From Marinirhabdus gelatinilytica (GTDB lineage: Bacteria; Bacteroidota; Bacteroidia; Flavobacteriales; Flavobacteriaceae): a DNA stretch of 64,000 bases. The stretch lies in the NCBI RefSeq assembly GCF_003353425.1, contig NZ_QRAO01000001.1:1054001-1118000 (forward strand), written 5' to 3'. The position numbers and the translations under genes are program-made. Numbering within the stretch: the stretch's first letter is position 1; the number at the start of each line of letters is the position of its first letter. Of this stretch, positions 45,191-54,519 are shown piece by piece. The notes below the pieces were generated by a model. It had not been told where the DNA came from. It searched no databases and saw only the letters and a list, made by a program, of their open reading frames with translations.

Positions 45191-48100
45191 ATGAGAAAGC
45201 TTATAAGTTATTTCATAAAATACGATGTTGCGGTGAACGTACTCATTCTCGCATTTATCATCTTTGGTTTTGTGGGCATATTGCAGCTTAAATCCTCTTT
45301 CTTTCCCTTACAGGAATCTGAGATTATAACCATAAGTGTAGCGTATCCGGGAGCAGCACCACAAGAGATTGAAGAAGGTATCGTACTCAAGATCGAAGAT
45401 AACCTGAAGGGCCTTATTGGTGTAGAGCGCGTAACTTCTACCTCCCGTGAAAACGGTGGTAGCATTACCGTAGAGATTGAAAGCGATGAGGATATTGACG
45501 ATATGCTTGCTGAAGTAAAAAATGCTGTAGACCGTGTGCCCAATTTCCCCACTGGAATGGAACCACTGGTTGTGGCAAAGCAAGAGCGAATACGGCAAAC
45601 CATAGATTTTGCCATAAGCGGCGACAATATTGAACTGTCCTCTCTAAAACAAATAGGCAGGCAGGTAGAGAACGACCTTCGCGCTATGGAAGGTATCTCG
45701 CAAATAAACATCACTGGCTATCCTGAGGAAGAGATTGAAATTGCCGTTCGGGAAGACGATTTGCTGGCGTATAATTTGAGCTTTGCTGAAGTTTCCCAAG
45801 CAGTATCCCAAGCCAATATACTCTCTACGGGAGGGAATATTAAAACAGACTCCGAAGATTATTTGATACGTGCCAATAACCGTTCCTATTATGGAGACGA
45901 ACTAAACAATCTTGTGGTTCGCGCCAACGAAAATGGTACTGTGGTACGGTTGCAGGACGTGGCTACCGTACAGGATAGGTTTTCTGAAACGCCCAATGCA
46001 TCATATTTTAATGGGAATGTTGCGGTGAATGTTGAGATTACCAACACCAATAGCGAAGATTTAATCTCCACGGCTGAGCAGGTGAACGCTTATGTAGATG
46101 AGTTCAATCAAAAATATACAGGCGTAAAGATTGATGTGGTGAGCGATTCTTCCATACGTTTGAACGATCGTACACAACTGTTGTTGGAAAATGGTGCAGT
46201 AGGAATCTTGTTGGTGCTGCTGTTCCTATCTTTTTTCCTGAATACCCGCTTGGCATTTTGGGTTGCTTTTGGGCTGCCTATCTCATTCTTGGGAATGTTC
46301 ATGTTTGCCGCCCAGTTTGATGTTACCATCAACGTACTTTCCCTCTTTGGGATGATTATAGTAATTGGGATACTCGTGGACGATGGTATCGTGATTTCAG
46401 AAAATATCTACCAACATTACGAAAAAGGCAAATCGCCCGTAAAAGCTGCCATTGACGGAACCATGGAGGTGTTGCCGCCTATTGTTTCAGCAATCTTAAC
46501 CACAGTCCTAGCTTTTTCAACGTTTTTATATCTCGACGGAAGAATAGGCGATTTCTTCAGTGAAGTTTCAGTAATCGTTATTTTAACACTGCTGGTATCG
46601 TTAGTTGAGGCGCTTATCATACTTCCTGCCCACATAGCGCATTCAAAAGCATTGGTAAGGGAGACCGAAGCTGAAAGGCGTGAGAAAAAAGGAATTGCCA
46701 GGCTGTTTATGAAACTTCGGAAATTTAATGAGTACGGAGATAGGTTTATGCGCTACTGCCGTGATAATGTGTACAGTCCTGTGCTACGTTTTTCACTCAA
46801 CCAGCGCTTCTTGACCATAGCAGTCCTCTTTACGTTAATGATCTTAACAGTAGGATCTTTTATGGGGGGTGTTGTAAGGGCTTCCTTTTTTCCCAGTATT
46901 GCCAGTGACCGTGTAAGTATAGACTTGCTCATGCCCGAAGGGACCAACCCAAAAATAACCGATAGTATTATTACTATGGTAGAACAGGCTGCGTGGCGTG
47001 TAAACGAAGATTTCACCGAAAGGCAAACGGGCAAGAAACAAGTTGTAGAAAATATAATTAAACGAGTTGGGCCAGGAAACAACAAAGCCTCACTCAACGT
47101 AAATTTACTTCCAGGAGAAGAGCGTGATTTCGGTTCCCCAGAGATCACCAACGCTATTAGGGAAGAGGTGGGTGCTGTGTATGGTGTGGAGAGGCTTACC
47201 TTTGGTTCTGGCGGTAATTTTGGGGGTAGCCCCGTCTCGGTTTCACTATTGGGCAACAATACTGAAGAGTTGAAAGCCGCTAAGGATGAGCTAAAACTTG
47301 TCCTCGAGAACGACGCGCTACTCGCCGATGTGTCCGATACAGACCCCGAGGGTATTAAAGAAATAAACATTGAGTTGAACGAGACGGCATACGCCTTGGG
47401 CCTCAACCTTAGGGATGTAATGAGCCAGGTACGTGCTGGTTTCTTTGGGTTGCAGGCACAGCGTTTCCAGCGTGGGCAAGATGAGATTAGGGTTTGGGTG
47501 CGTTACGATAGGTCCAACAGGGAGTCTATAAACGATCTGGACGATATGCGTATTGTTACCCCTGGTGGTGAGCGCGTCCCGTTTGGTGAAATAGCTACCT
47601 ATACCATTAAACGGGGTGACGAGAGCATTAGCCACCTTAACGGACTTAGAGAGATTCAGGTAAATGCAGACTTAGCGGACCAAAAAGGAAGTGCCACGGA
47701 GATTTTGGCAGATATCAGGACAAACGTAATGCCGGATATCCTTTCAAAATACCCCACAGTTTCGGTGCAATACGAGGGGCAGAACAGGGAGGCAAACAAA
47801 CTTACAGACTCTGCAAAAACAGTAGTTCCCATTGTTCTGTTCTTAATTTATGTAGTAATTGCGTTTACTTTTCGCAGTTATAGCCAGCCGTTAATGCTCA
47901 TGGTCATGATACCCTTTAGCTTTATCGCCGTGGCTTGGGGGCATTGGTTGCACGATTTTCCAATAAATATTCTTTCAGCTTTGGGGATAATTGCGCTCAT
48001 AGGAATTATGGTGAACGATGGCTTGGTGCTTATAGGCAAATTCAATAGTTATTTGCGCGAAGGGATGAAATTTGACAAGGCCCTTTACGAAGCAGGCCGT

Positions 48101-48388
48101 TCTCGATTTAGAGCAATTTTCTTGACCTCGCTCACGACCATTGCTGGTATTGCCCCACTATTGCTTGAAAAGAGCCGGCAAGCACAATTTTTAAAACCTA
48201 TGGCTATCTCCATTGCTTATGGTATAGGGATAGCAACCGTATTAACCCTTATTATCCTACCCGTACTGCTGTCTATAACCAATAGTTTTAAAACCCGCTC
48301 CAAATGGCTGGTTACGGGCAATACTATAGAAAAAGAAGATGTTGAACGTGCAATCAAAGAACAAAAACAAGAAGAACATGCAGCTTAA
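45191..48388 (+). CDS. RND-family efflux pump, inner-membrane transporter
   Basis: Proton-driven exporter of 1065 aa in the AcrB/HAE1 superfamily, with 12 membrane helices and two large periplasmic loops. TM1 lies in VAVNVLILAFIIFGFVGILQ and the TM4 proton-relay aspartates in GILVDDGIVISENIYQHYEK. The second-half equivalent GIMVNDGLVLIGKFNSYLRE has the usual N-D. The substrate class is unclear: the CzcA/CusA metal motifs are not evident, so organic compounds are likelier. It is the second gene of the adaptor-pump-TolC operon. Confidence 0.95.
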   Translation: MRKLISYFIKYDVAVNVLILAFIIFGFVGILQLKSSFFPLQESEIITISVAYPGAAPQEIEEGIVLKIEDNLKGLIGVERVTSTSRENGGSITVEIESDEDIDDMLAEVKNAVDRVPNFPTGMEPLVVAKQERIRQTIDFAISGDNIELSSLKQIGRQVENDLRAMEGISQINITGYPEEEIEIAVREDDLLAYNLSFAEVSQAVSQANILSTGGNIKTDSEDYLIRANNRSYYGDELNNLVVRANENGTVVRLQDVATVQDRFSETPNASYFNGNVAVNVEITNTNSEDLISTAEQVNAYVDEFNQKYTGVKIDVVSDSSIRLNDRTQLLLENGAVGILLVLLFLSFFLNTRLAFWVAFGLPISFLGMFMFAAQFDVTINVLSLFGMIIVIGILVDDGIVISENIYQHYEKGKSPVKAAIDGTMEVLPPIVSAILTTVLAFSTFLYLDGRIGDFFSEVSVIVILTLLVSLVEALIILPAHIAHSKALVRETEAERREKKGIARLFMKLRKFNEYGDRFMRYCRDNVYSPVLRFSLNQRFLTIAVLFTLMILTVGSFMGGVVRASFFPSIASDRVSIDLLMPEGTNPKITDSIITMVEQAAWRVNEDFTERQTGKKQVVENIIKRVGPGNNKASLNVNLLPGEERDFGSPEITNAIREEVGAVYGVERLTFGSGGNFGGSPVSVSLLGNNTEELKAAKDELKLVLENDALLADVSDTDPEGIKEINIELNETAYALGLNLRDVMSQVRAGFFGLQAQRFQRGQDEIRVWVRYDRSNRESINDLDDMRIVTPGGERVPFGEIATYTIKRGDESISHLNGLREIQVNADLADQKGSATEILADIRTNVMPDILSKYPTVSVQYEGQNREANKLTDSAKTVVPIVLFLIYVVIAFTFRSYSQPLMLMVMIPFSFIAVAWGHWLHDFPINILSALGIIALIGIMVNDGLVLIGKFNSYLREGMKFDKALYEAGRSRFRAIFLTSLTTIAGIAPLLLEKSRQAQFLKPMAISIAYGIGIATVLTLIILPVLLSITNSFKTRSKWLVTGNTIEKEDVERAIKEQKQEEHAA

Positions 48389-49694
48389 ACTGAAGATTTT
48401 ATGGATATGCTGTATGCTAGTGGGGGTAACAAATGCCCAAGAAATATTATCGAAGCAGGAAGCCATTAAAGAAACCCTAGAGAACAATTTTGGGATCGAA
48501 ATTGCAAACAACGATCTGGAGATAGCCGAAAATAACCAGGATATCTTAAACTCGGGGTTTTTACCATCCCTGACTGGCATCGCCGGTGCCAATTATAATA
48601 TAGAAGACCAAGAGGTGACATTTAACAATGGCGAAACAAACGTTGTGGACGGTGCCGAAACTACCCAATACAATGCCTCATTGAACCTAAATTATACTTT
48701 ATTTGATGGTCTGGGCAGATGGTACAATTATAAAAGCCTAAAAGAAGCGTACGATCTTGGAGAATTGCAAGCGCGCCAAACCATTGAGACTACCATCCTA
48801 CAATTGTTCTCGGTGTATTACGAAGTGGCACGAATTACCGAAAATATAGAAGTACTGGAACAAACGTTCGAAAATACCAAAAGGAGGCTAACACGCGCAG
48901 GGTATAGTTTTGAGTATGGCCAAGTGAACAAACTGGAAGTGCTAAATGCAGAGGTAGATATTGTTACGGACAGTATAAACCTATTGAATGCACGCCAGCA
49001 GTTGCGCAGTACCAAGCGTGATTTAACGGTAGTTTTGAATTCGGATCTTCAACGAAATTTTGAAGTGGACACCACTGTCACTTTTATAGGTGAACTACAG
49101 CTCGAAGAGTTTGTTCAAAAAAGTGACACTGCCAATGTACGATTGCTTCAGGCCAGAAAAAACATTCGCATTGCAGATTACGATTACAAAGCGAGCAAAT
49201 CGGTTTACTTGCCATCTGTTGGGCTTACAGGCTCGTATGGCTGGAACGAAGGGCAATTCCCCGTGACAAGTTTTGCCAGCTCAAGAACTACAACGGGTTT
49301 TGCAGCGGGAGTGTCTCTTACGTGGAATTTATTTGATGGCGGCAGTGGTATCACCACCGTTAAGAACTTGCGAATCCAAAAGGATTCACAACAGTTACTC
49401 TTACAACAAATAGAGAACGAGGTAAAGCGGGATGTTGCCAATGCCCATGACGTGTATCAAAACAGGTTGGAGGTGTACCGCTTACAAGAACAAAACGTTG
49501 TTACGGCAAGCAATAATTACGACCGTTCGCAGGAGCGTTACAAATTGGGGCAGATAACTTCGGTGGAGTTGCGACAAGCTCAGATTAATCTGCTAAATGC
49601 AAAAACCAATAAAAATTTGGCCAAGTACGAAGCAAAGTTAGCAGAGCTGGAGTTGCTTCAGTTAACCGGACAATTGCTGAATGTGGATTTTTAA
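48378..49694 (+). CDS. TolC-family outer-membrane efflux channel
   Basis: Outer-membrane channel of the same pump, 438 aa. The ATG at 48378 overlaps the pump stop by 11 bases and gives a signal peptide (MQLKLKILWICCMLVGVTNA, then QEIL). An upstream ATG in the pump's 3' end is unlikely. Two repeats of the OEP fold carry NYTLFDGLGRWYNYKSLKEA and LTWNLFDGGSGITTVKNLRI, plus long helical stretches. Confidence 0.94.
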   Translation: MQLKLKILWICCMLVGVTNAQEILSKQEAIKETLENNFGIEIANNDLEIAENNQDILNSGFLPSLTGIAGANYNIEDQEVTFNNGETNVVDGAETTQYNASLNLNYTLFDGLGRWYNYKSLKEAYDLGELQARQTIETTILQLFSVYYEVARITENIEVLEQTFENTKRRLTRAGYSFEYGQVNKLEVLNAEVDIVTDSINLLNARQQLRSTKRDLTVVLNSDLQRNFEVDTTVTFIGELQLEEFVQKSDTANVRLLQARKNIRIADYDYKASKSVYLPSVGLTGSYGWNEGQFPVTSFASSRTTTGFAAGVSLTWNLFDGGSGITTVKNLRIQKDSQQLLLQQIENEVKRDVANAHDVYQNRLEVYRLQEQNVVTASNNYDRSQERYKLGQITSVELRQAQINLLNAKTNKNLAKYEAKLAELELLQLTGQLLNVDF

Positions 49695-49819
49695 TTCCCT
49701 TCCGAGCTTTAGTGCGGCATTTGCCTTCAAAAGTTCGACTTCCTCGGAGGGCGAGTGATTATTTAATGTGTCAATGCGTTAATTTTTATTTTACGAACCA
49801 CAAACCACAAACGCTAACT

Positions 49820-49999
49820 ATGTACGAACACTATTTTCAGTGCCCCTATTGTTGGGAGGAAATATCCATGCTGTTGGACCCTTCGGTATCACAGACCTAT
49901 GTGGAGGACTGTGAAGTTTGCTGTAACCCCATTACCATATCGGTACGTTTTGAAGGTGGTGAGCTGCAAGAATTTTCGGCAGAAAATTTGGGTCAGTAA
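49820..49999 (+). CDS. CPXCG-motif cysteine-rich small protein
   Basis: A 59-residue protein with CPYCWEEI and CEVCCNPITISV, two zinc-binding pairs in the layout of the CPXCG family, which is common in Gram-negative bacteria. The ATG at 49820 is chosen because the upstream in-frame extension to 49712 is basic and unlike the family. Function unknown. Confidence 0.85.
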   Translation: MYEHYFQCPYCWEEISMLLDPSVSQTYVEDCEVCCNPITISVRFEGGELQEFSAENLGQ

Positions 50000-50032
50000 T
50001 TTTTCGTACCTTTAGTAAACAATTCACTTTCA

Positions 50033-50392
50033 ATGCATCCGAGCTTTAGTTTTTCTGAGGAAACCGTTGGTTTCTTGATTGAAGATGGCGTTTTTGATAA
50101 AGAGCGCTCTGAAGAACTATTTGCTGAAATTTCAAAAAAAATTAAACGATTCGGCAAGATAAATCTCTACTTGGAAGATCAGGGCATCGATAAATTTACG
50201 CTTCCAGCTATTAGCGATAATGTGCTTTTCAAACATGAGAACAAGGAAAAGTTGAACAAAGTTGCCCTAGTGAGTGACCGCAAATGGATCCATGCCTGTG
50301 CTACTGTTGAAAATCTTTTTTTACCCATAGCGGTAAAGAGTTTTACAGTAGACGAAAGAATGGAGGCAATGTCTTGGATTATGGAAAAATAA
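50033..50392 (+). CDS. STAS/SEC14 (SpoIIAA-like) domain protein
   Basis: A 119-aa single-domain protein of the SpoIIAA-like/CRAL-TRIO type. It has the EISKKIKRFGKINLYLEDQG strand-helix, KVALVSDRKWIHACATVENL and an ending at EAMSWIMEK. Family members are small, cytoplasmic and of unclear function. It follows the CPXCG gene by 33 bases and is convergent with the AsmA-like gene, with two bases between them. Confidence 0.8.
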   Translation: MHPSFSFSEETVGFLIEDGVFDKERSEELFAEISKKIKRFGKINLYLEDQGIDKFTLPAISDNVLFKHENKEKLNKVALVSDRKWIHACATVENLFLPIAVKSFTVDERMEAMSWIMEK

Positions 50393-50394
50393 TC

Positions 50395-51945
50395 TTAGAG
50401 TAAACAATCCTTGAGTGCCGCAGCAATATTGAGCCATAGATAATTAAAAAATGATTTTGTGCGGTCTGGTGTTACCGTGGCAGAACCTTTTTTAAAGTCA
50501 TCCTCACTGCTATCACTATCCTTGTTTACAAAAATGTTTACGATACCGGATAGGATACCACTTTTCTTATTTCTCTTTTCGTTTAAGATTTCAACTTTAA
50601 ATTCATCATAATTTATTTGCATGTCAATTTTAGATTGACTGCTATTGCCATAGATCGAAAAATAATTTTTATTTACCTCACCTTCCATTGCTACCAGCAA
50701 GTTTGGTTTTGTAAACGGGTTCATTTGCTTGGCGGGCAGGTTGGTCAATTCGGCTTTAAAAGTAAACTTGTCTTGGGTGTTGTTTACATCGAAGCTCCAA
50801 TCTACTTGTATGGGAGCGCTTTTCATAAACCTTGCATCTACAGTAATGGTAGTGTTGGTTCCTTGTTTATAGGTGTTGCTAACGTTACTTAGTCTGGCAT
50901 TAAAAGAATCGAAATAAACAGACCCCGCGGGTTGCTCTTGCTTTACTTTTTCTTGGTATGTAATGGTGCTTTTTGTTATTGCAACCGAATCTATCGTGAG
51001 GTCTATGGGAAGGTCACGCAACATTTTACTGTATAGGGGCTTTATTGTGGGGTCGTCTGCCACCAATTTATTCCTATAGATGGTTGCTTGTATTTCAGTG
51101 AATTTAACAAAGTCGCTCTGGGCGAAAAACTTCCGGTTGTTGAAACCAAAATCTATATTATTTATTTCAAGGCTGTCCAACAGGACGTTAAAGTGGTCGC
51201 GTTCTTTTTTCAGCATACTGGCGTGTTCGGCTTTTGAATACTTGGTGAAAAGGTGCAAGTTTGAAACAGTAGCTTTTTTATCCTTTACAATAACATCCCC
51301 AACGGTAAGGTTTTCGTAAGGGCTCATCTTAAGGAAAATGGAATCTGTGTTAGCTTCATAATTGCTATATTCTAATGGCAACCTTCGGTTTAGGGTGGTT
51401 TTGTTTACCAAGATATCGTCCACTTCAACGGTGAGGTTTCTAGCGTGCAATAGTGTGTCTTTTTCGCTGGTATCAAAAAAAGTAACCGTGGCATTGTTTA
51501 TACTCAGTTCATCGACCAGCAAGGGTTTCTTAAGGCTCATAAACGGTTTCTGGCTTGCAGAATCTTTTGTAGTAACCAATCTATCCTTGAAATAACGAAT
51601 CGTTGGGGATTTCAGTTTTACGTCTTCAATGTGTATTTCATTATCGAACAAGTAATCCCAGTAGCTAAGGTCTGCCACTATCACTTTATCTGCGGTGAGA
51701 TAGGTGTGGGCGGTATCGTTGGACTTATTTTTTAGTGTTACGGCTACGTCACTGTAGGTAAGCGTTCCATTTAGTAAATGCAGGGAGACGTCCTTAAAAG
51801 TTGCGGAAATGTTCTCTGGCAGTCTTTCCTTTGTGAAATTTTCAACTTTATTTTTTAAGATGATATTCGTGGAAATGAGGACAATAAAAAACAGAAGAAC
51901 AATTCCTAGAAAGATATAAAGGGTTTTGCGCACGGTTTTAGACAT
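50395..51945 (-). CDS. AsmA-like periplasmic protein
   Basis: A 516-aa protein with one N-terminal membrane anchor (LYIFLGIVLLFFIVLISTNI) and a long beta-rich periplasmic body of repeated strands (DVSLHLLNGTLTYSDVAVTL, EIHIEDVKLKSPTIRYFKDR, SLEINNIDFGFNNRKFFAQS). This is the pattern of the AsmA/TamB bridge-like lipid transport superfamily. The end contains a short hydrophobic helix (WLNIAAALKDCLL). A role in envelope lipid homeostasis is inferred from the fold only. Confidence 0.75.
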   Translation of the reverse strand: MSKTVRKTLYIFLGIVLLFFIVLISTNIILKNKVENFTKERLPENISATFKDVSLHLLNGTLTYSDVAVTLKNKSNDTAHTYLTADKVIVADLSYWDYLFDNEIHIEDVKLKSPTIRYFKDRLVTTKDSASQKPFMSLKKPLLVDELSINNATVTFFDTSEKDTLLHARNLTVEVDDILVNKTTLNRRLPLEYSNYEANTDSIFLKMSPYENLTVGDVIVKDKKATVSNLHLFTKYSKAEHASMLKKERDHFNVLLDSLEINNIDFGFNNRKFFAQSDFVKFTEIQATIYRNKLVADDPTIKPLYSKMLRDLPIDLTIDSVAITKSTITYQEKVKQEQPAGSVYFDSFNARLSNVSNTYKQGTNTTITVDARFMKSAPIQVDWSFDVNNTQDKFTFKAELTNLPAKQMNPFTKPNLLVAMEGEVNKNYFSIYGNSSQSKIDMQINYDEFKVEILNEKRNKKSGILSGIVNIFVNKDSDSSEDDFKKGSATVTPDRTKSFFNYLWLNIAAALKDCLL

Positions 51946-52018
51946 ATTTAAATGTATGAAATGATGACCTTTTGCTGAAATTTTTGTGATTTATTGTTAA
52001 AATATAGCGTGAATATAC

Positions 52019-52048
52019 TTGCGGGAGTGTAAAACCTTTGTATCTTTG
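52019..52048 (+). promoter_or_regulatory. Consensus promoter of the initiator tRNA unit
   Basis: TTG (52019-52021), exactly 19 bases, TATCTTTG (52041-52048): a full match to TTG-N19-TAnnTTTG. The transcript starts near 52054, about 56 bases before the decayed tRNA copy and 126 before the intact one. Confidence 0.75.
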
Positions 52049-52109
52049 CAGTCCAATAATTCTGCTGGCATTATGAACTGGCACAAACAAGATGCATTGG
52101 AGCATACAT

Positions 52110-52179
52110 CGCGGGCTTAGCCCAGATAGCTAACTCGTCGGGTTCACAAGTCGAAAGTCGCTTGAAGATAAACATACAT
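52110..52179 (+). pseudogene. Decayed tandem copy of tRNA-fMet
   Basis: The block starts CATACATCGCGGG exactly as the intact tRNA does 70 bases later. It keeps AACTCGTCGGGTTCA and AAGTCGAAAGTC, which align with the D-stem end and anticodon arm of the initiator tRNA. The D-arm and T-arm are broken, the CAT anticodon reads CAC, and the 3' acceptor strand is missing. It cannot fold as a tRNA and is best read as an old 70-bp duplication. Confidence 0.65.
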
Positions 52180-52252
<73 letters not shown>

Positions 52253-52263
52253 CTAGATTAGAC

Positions 52264-52297
52264 AAGGCTTCACAGAAATGTGAAGCCTTTCTTTTTT
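52264..52297 (+). terminator. Terminator after tRNA-fMet
   Basis: AAGGCTTCACA-GAAA-TGTGAAGCCTT, an 11-bp perfect stem with a GAAA loop and a T6 run. Confidence 0.9.
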
Positions 52298-52303
52298 ACA
52301 ATG

Positions 52304-52325
52304 GGTACAGAATAGGTACAGAATT
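52304..52325 (+). repeat. Tandem 11-bp direct repeat next to the tRNA, possible integrase arm sites
   Basis: GGTACAGAATA followed directly by GGTACAGAATT, just beyond the tRNA terminator. Short direct repeats beside a tRNA attachment site are typical arm-type sites for tyrosine recombinases. No core duplication can be seen because the other element end is outside the window. Confidence 0.45.
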
Positions 52326-52371
52326 AGGTTATTTTCATAAATCAATTTTAACTGATACCAATTGTCAGTAT

Positions 52372-52387
52372 TTGGGATTAATCCCAA
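52372..52387. promoter_or_regulatory. 16-bp perfect palindrome, candidate parS or operator
   Basis: TTGGGATTAATCCCAA is its own reverse complement. It lies about 240 bases upstream of the parB-like start, in otherwise featureless AT-rich DNA. A weaker inverted repeat (ACTGA/TCAGT) precedes it at about 52351-52369. Confidence 0.45.
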
Positions 52388-52470
52388 TTAATTCTTTTAA
52401 AAAATTCTTCTTTTGGATAATTGAATCTATTCTTCTTCGTAAGTAGAGTTTATTATCATACAATATACAC

Positions 52471-52608
52471 GCAAGGTAAACTCGTAAAATACTTCCATCA
52501 AAAGACTACGGCATAAAACCAACGCTTAAGCCCCTACTCATTTATTCCGTTTCCTTTTGAGCCAAGATTTTATCTTCCGTTTGGTTTCTGCTCAAATATT
52601 GTTTAATC
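52471..52608 (+). promoter_or_regulatory. Repeated structured leader, copy A (before parB)
   Basis: Arms CAAAAGACTACGGCATAAA (52499-52517) and TTTATTCCGTTTCCTTTTG (52541-52559) pair at 15 of 19 positions around a 23-base loop. A second pairing, GAGC (52559-52562) with GCTC (52590-52593), follows, and then an AT-rich segment shared with copy B leads to the start codon. Copy B at 54520-54658 is about 80% identical with an identical stem. It may be a cis-acting RNA or an operator pair. Confidence 0.6.
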
Positions 52609-52623
52609 AAAAATTTGAGTATT

Positions 52624-54411
52624 ATGACAACAAAAGCGAGTACCACAAAGAAGCGCAGTAGAACTAAAGTAACTGCGAAAAAAGAAGTAAACGGAAAGAA
52701 AACATCCGCACTTCAAATTCAGAACTTACCATTGGGTAAAATCAAGCCTGACCTTGAACAGCCGAGAAAGACCTTTAACGAGGATGCGTTAAAGCAGCTT
52801 TCTGAGAGTATCGAAAAGCACGGTGTGTTGCAGCCAATCACTGTAAGACAACTAAATGGCCATTACATCATCGTGATGGGCGAACGCCGATATCGTGCAA
52901 GCAAGCTGGCAGGAAAAAAGACCGTACCCTGTATCATTAGGACTTATGAGAACAATGATGTGCTTGAAGTTCAGATTATCGAAAATCTACAAAGACAGGA
53001 TGTCGAACCGACCGAAGAAGCTGAGGCGATTGCTTACCTAAGCGAGAAATATGCACCCACCGAAATTGCGAAGCGATTGGGTAGAACTGATAACTTCATC
53101 AGACAGCGACTTAAACTGGCTGGATTGATTGACGGTTTCAAGCACTTTGTCCGCACTGGCGAAATGACCATATCATTGGGTGTCGGTGTAGCACTCTTTG
53201 AACCGGAAGAGCAACAGATGATATTGGAAACGATGGGAGAGGATTTTAATGCACATCAGTTAAACAGGATGATTAAAGACCAGACCTACGATTTGGAAAA
53301 AGCATCCTTTGATGTGACCGACAAAAAATTGGTTCCAAAAGCTGGGTCCTGTGTTGATTGTCCCTTCAATGCAGCAAATCAAGGCAACCTGTTCGGCGAA
53401 GGCAAAATGGTCTGTACTAAAGCAGCCTGTTTTGAAACGAAGAAAAGCAAATCGTTCTTGAACCTGATTGAAAAATCCAAGAAAGAGAATATCCTTTTAA
53501 TCCCTGAAATACGACAGTATTGGGCAGATGACGAGAACAATCAGCTCATTATATCGCAATTGGAAAAGAAAGGATTGAAAGTCTATCTATTGGATGATGT
53601 TGAAATCATTGAAAATCCGATTGAGCCAACAATCGAAGCTATCCAAAAAGAGTATCAACATTACAATTATTCTGAAGATGAGTTAAAGGCAGAATTGGAT
53701 GAAGCAATGCAGAATTACAAGGAAGCATTGAAAGAATATAATTCAGCGAAAGAAAATGGATTCGTCAATGGCAATTTGTTCCATCCTGAAACGTACAGGA
53801 ATAAAGAAGTCTTCATAAAAATTGTTGAAAAATCGAAAGATGAATCAACAGATTATTCGGCACCATTGGCCAACAGAAAAATGGCAGATTGTACACCCGA
53901 AGAACAAATTATAAAAATCAACGAAAGGGAAATCCGTAAGAAGCAAATAGAGAACAACAAGCAGTTTGAAGAAGTGGTACAGATGATTCGTGAGACAAAA
54001 TATATTGATACGAAAAAGACACTTTCAACAGACGAAATGGTGGCATTCTCGATATCGCTCTTTGAAAATAATGTGGACTATATGAGCCAACAAAAGTACT
54101 TTTCAAAGTTTTTGGGCGACACTTCAAAGATGACCAAAGTTGAAATGGTCGAGAATTTCAAGAAGAAGTTCAAAAAGGAAATCTTTCACAAGTTGATACG
54201 CTATATGCTCACAAAGCAAGTGCATTTTGGCGAAAGCAATCACGTCAACAATTTGACGAACATTTCATTCTACAATGCGATGCAGGGATATTACAAATCC
54301 AAGATTGCCGTCATAGAAAAAGAATATGCTGAAAAACGAGAAAAGCGTGAGGAACGTTTGAAGGAGCGCATCACAGTTCTTGAAAAGCAAATTCAGGAAC
54401 TCAACGATTAG
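52624..54411 (+). CDS. ParB/RepB/Spo0J-family partition protein with cysteine cluster
   Basis: Plasmid/ICE partition-type protein of 595 aa. The ATG at 52624 is preferred over an in-frame TTG nine bases earlier. The N-terminal ParB CTPase domain has IKPDLEQPRKTFNEDALKQL, GERRYRAS (about residues 86-93) and ENLQRQDVEPTEEAEAIAYL. The helix-turn-helix follows (EIAKRLGRTDNFIRQRLKLA). Next is CVDCPFNA with a second pair in VCTKAACF, probably a zinc site. The C-terminal half is a long charged helical region ending in a coiled coil. There is no ParA in the window. It could segregate or regulate the element. Confidence 0.9.
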   Translation: MTTKASTTKKRSRTKVTAKKEVNGKKTSALQIQNLPLGKIKPDLEQPRKTFNEDALKQLSESIEKHGVLQPITVRQLNGHYIIVMGERRYRASKLAGKKTVPCIIRTYENNDVLEVQIIENLQRQDVEPTEEAEAIAYLSEKYAPTEIAKRLGRTDNFIRQRLKLAGLIDGFKHFVRTGEMTISLGVGVALFEPEEQQMILETMGEDFNAHQLNRMIKDQTYDLEKASFDVTDKKLVPKAGSCVDCPFNAANQGNLFGEGKMVCTKAACFETKKSKSFLNLIEKSKKENILLIPEIRQYWADDENNQLIISQLEKKGLKVYLLDDVEIIENPIEPTIEAIQKEYQHYNYSEDELKAELDEAMQNYKEALKEYNSAKENGFVNGNLFHPETYRNKEVFIKIVEKSKDESTDYSAPLANRKMADCTPEEQIIKINEREIRKKQIENNKQFEEVVQMIRETKYIDTKKTLSTDEMVAFSISLFENNVDYMSQQKYFSKFLGDTSKMTKVEMVENFKKKFKKEIFHKLIRYMLTKQVHFGESNHVNNLTNISFYNAMQGYYKSKIAVIEKEYAEKREKREERLKERITVLEKQIQELND

Positions 54412-54423
54412 CTTTTGTTGTTT

Positions 54424-54463
54424 GAAGAGGGGTCGGCATTCGTGCTGGCCCTTCTTCTTTTTT
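54424..54463 (+). terminator. Terminator after the parB-like gene
   Basis: A 15-bp stem with G-T wobbles (GAAGAGGGGTCGGCA with TGCTGGCCCTTCTTC), capped by TTCG and followed by T6. Confidence 0.9.
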
Positions 54464-54519
54464 ATGATAGTTTTTAAAAGATTTGTTTACAAGGAAGGGG
54501 TTATCAATCAATAGTTAGC

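Noticed and set aside
46753-47406. 217-codon minus-strand frame opposite the RND pump gene
   Set aside because: Serine-rich shadow of the pump coding strand, with no promoter or terminator of its own.
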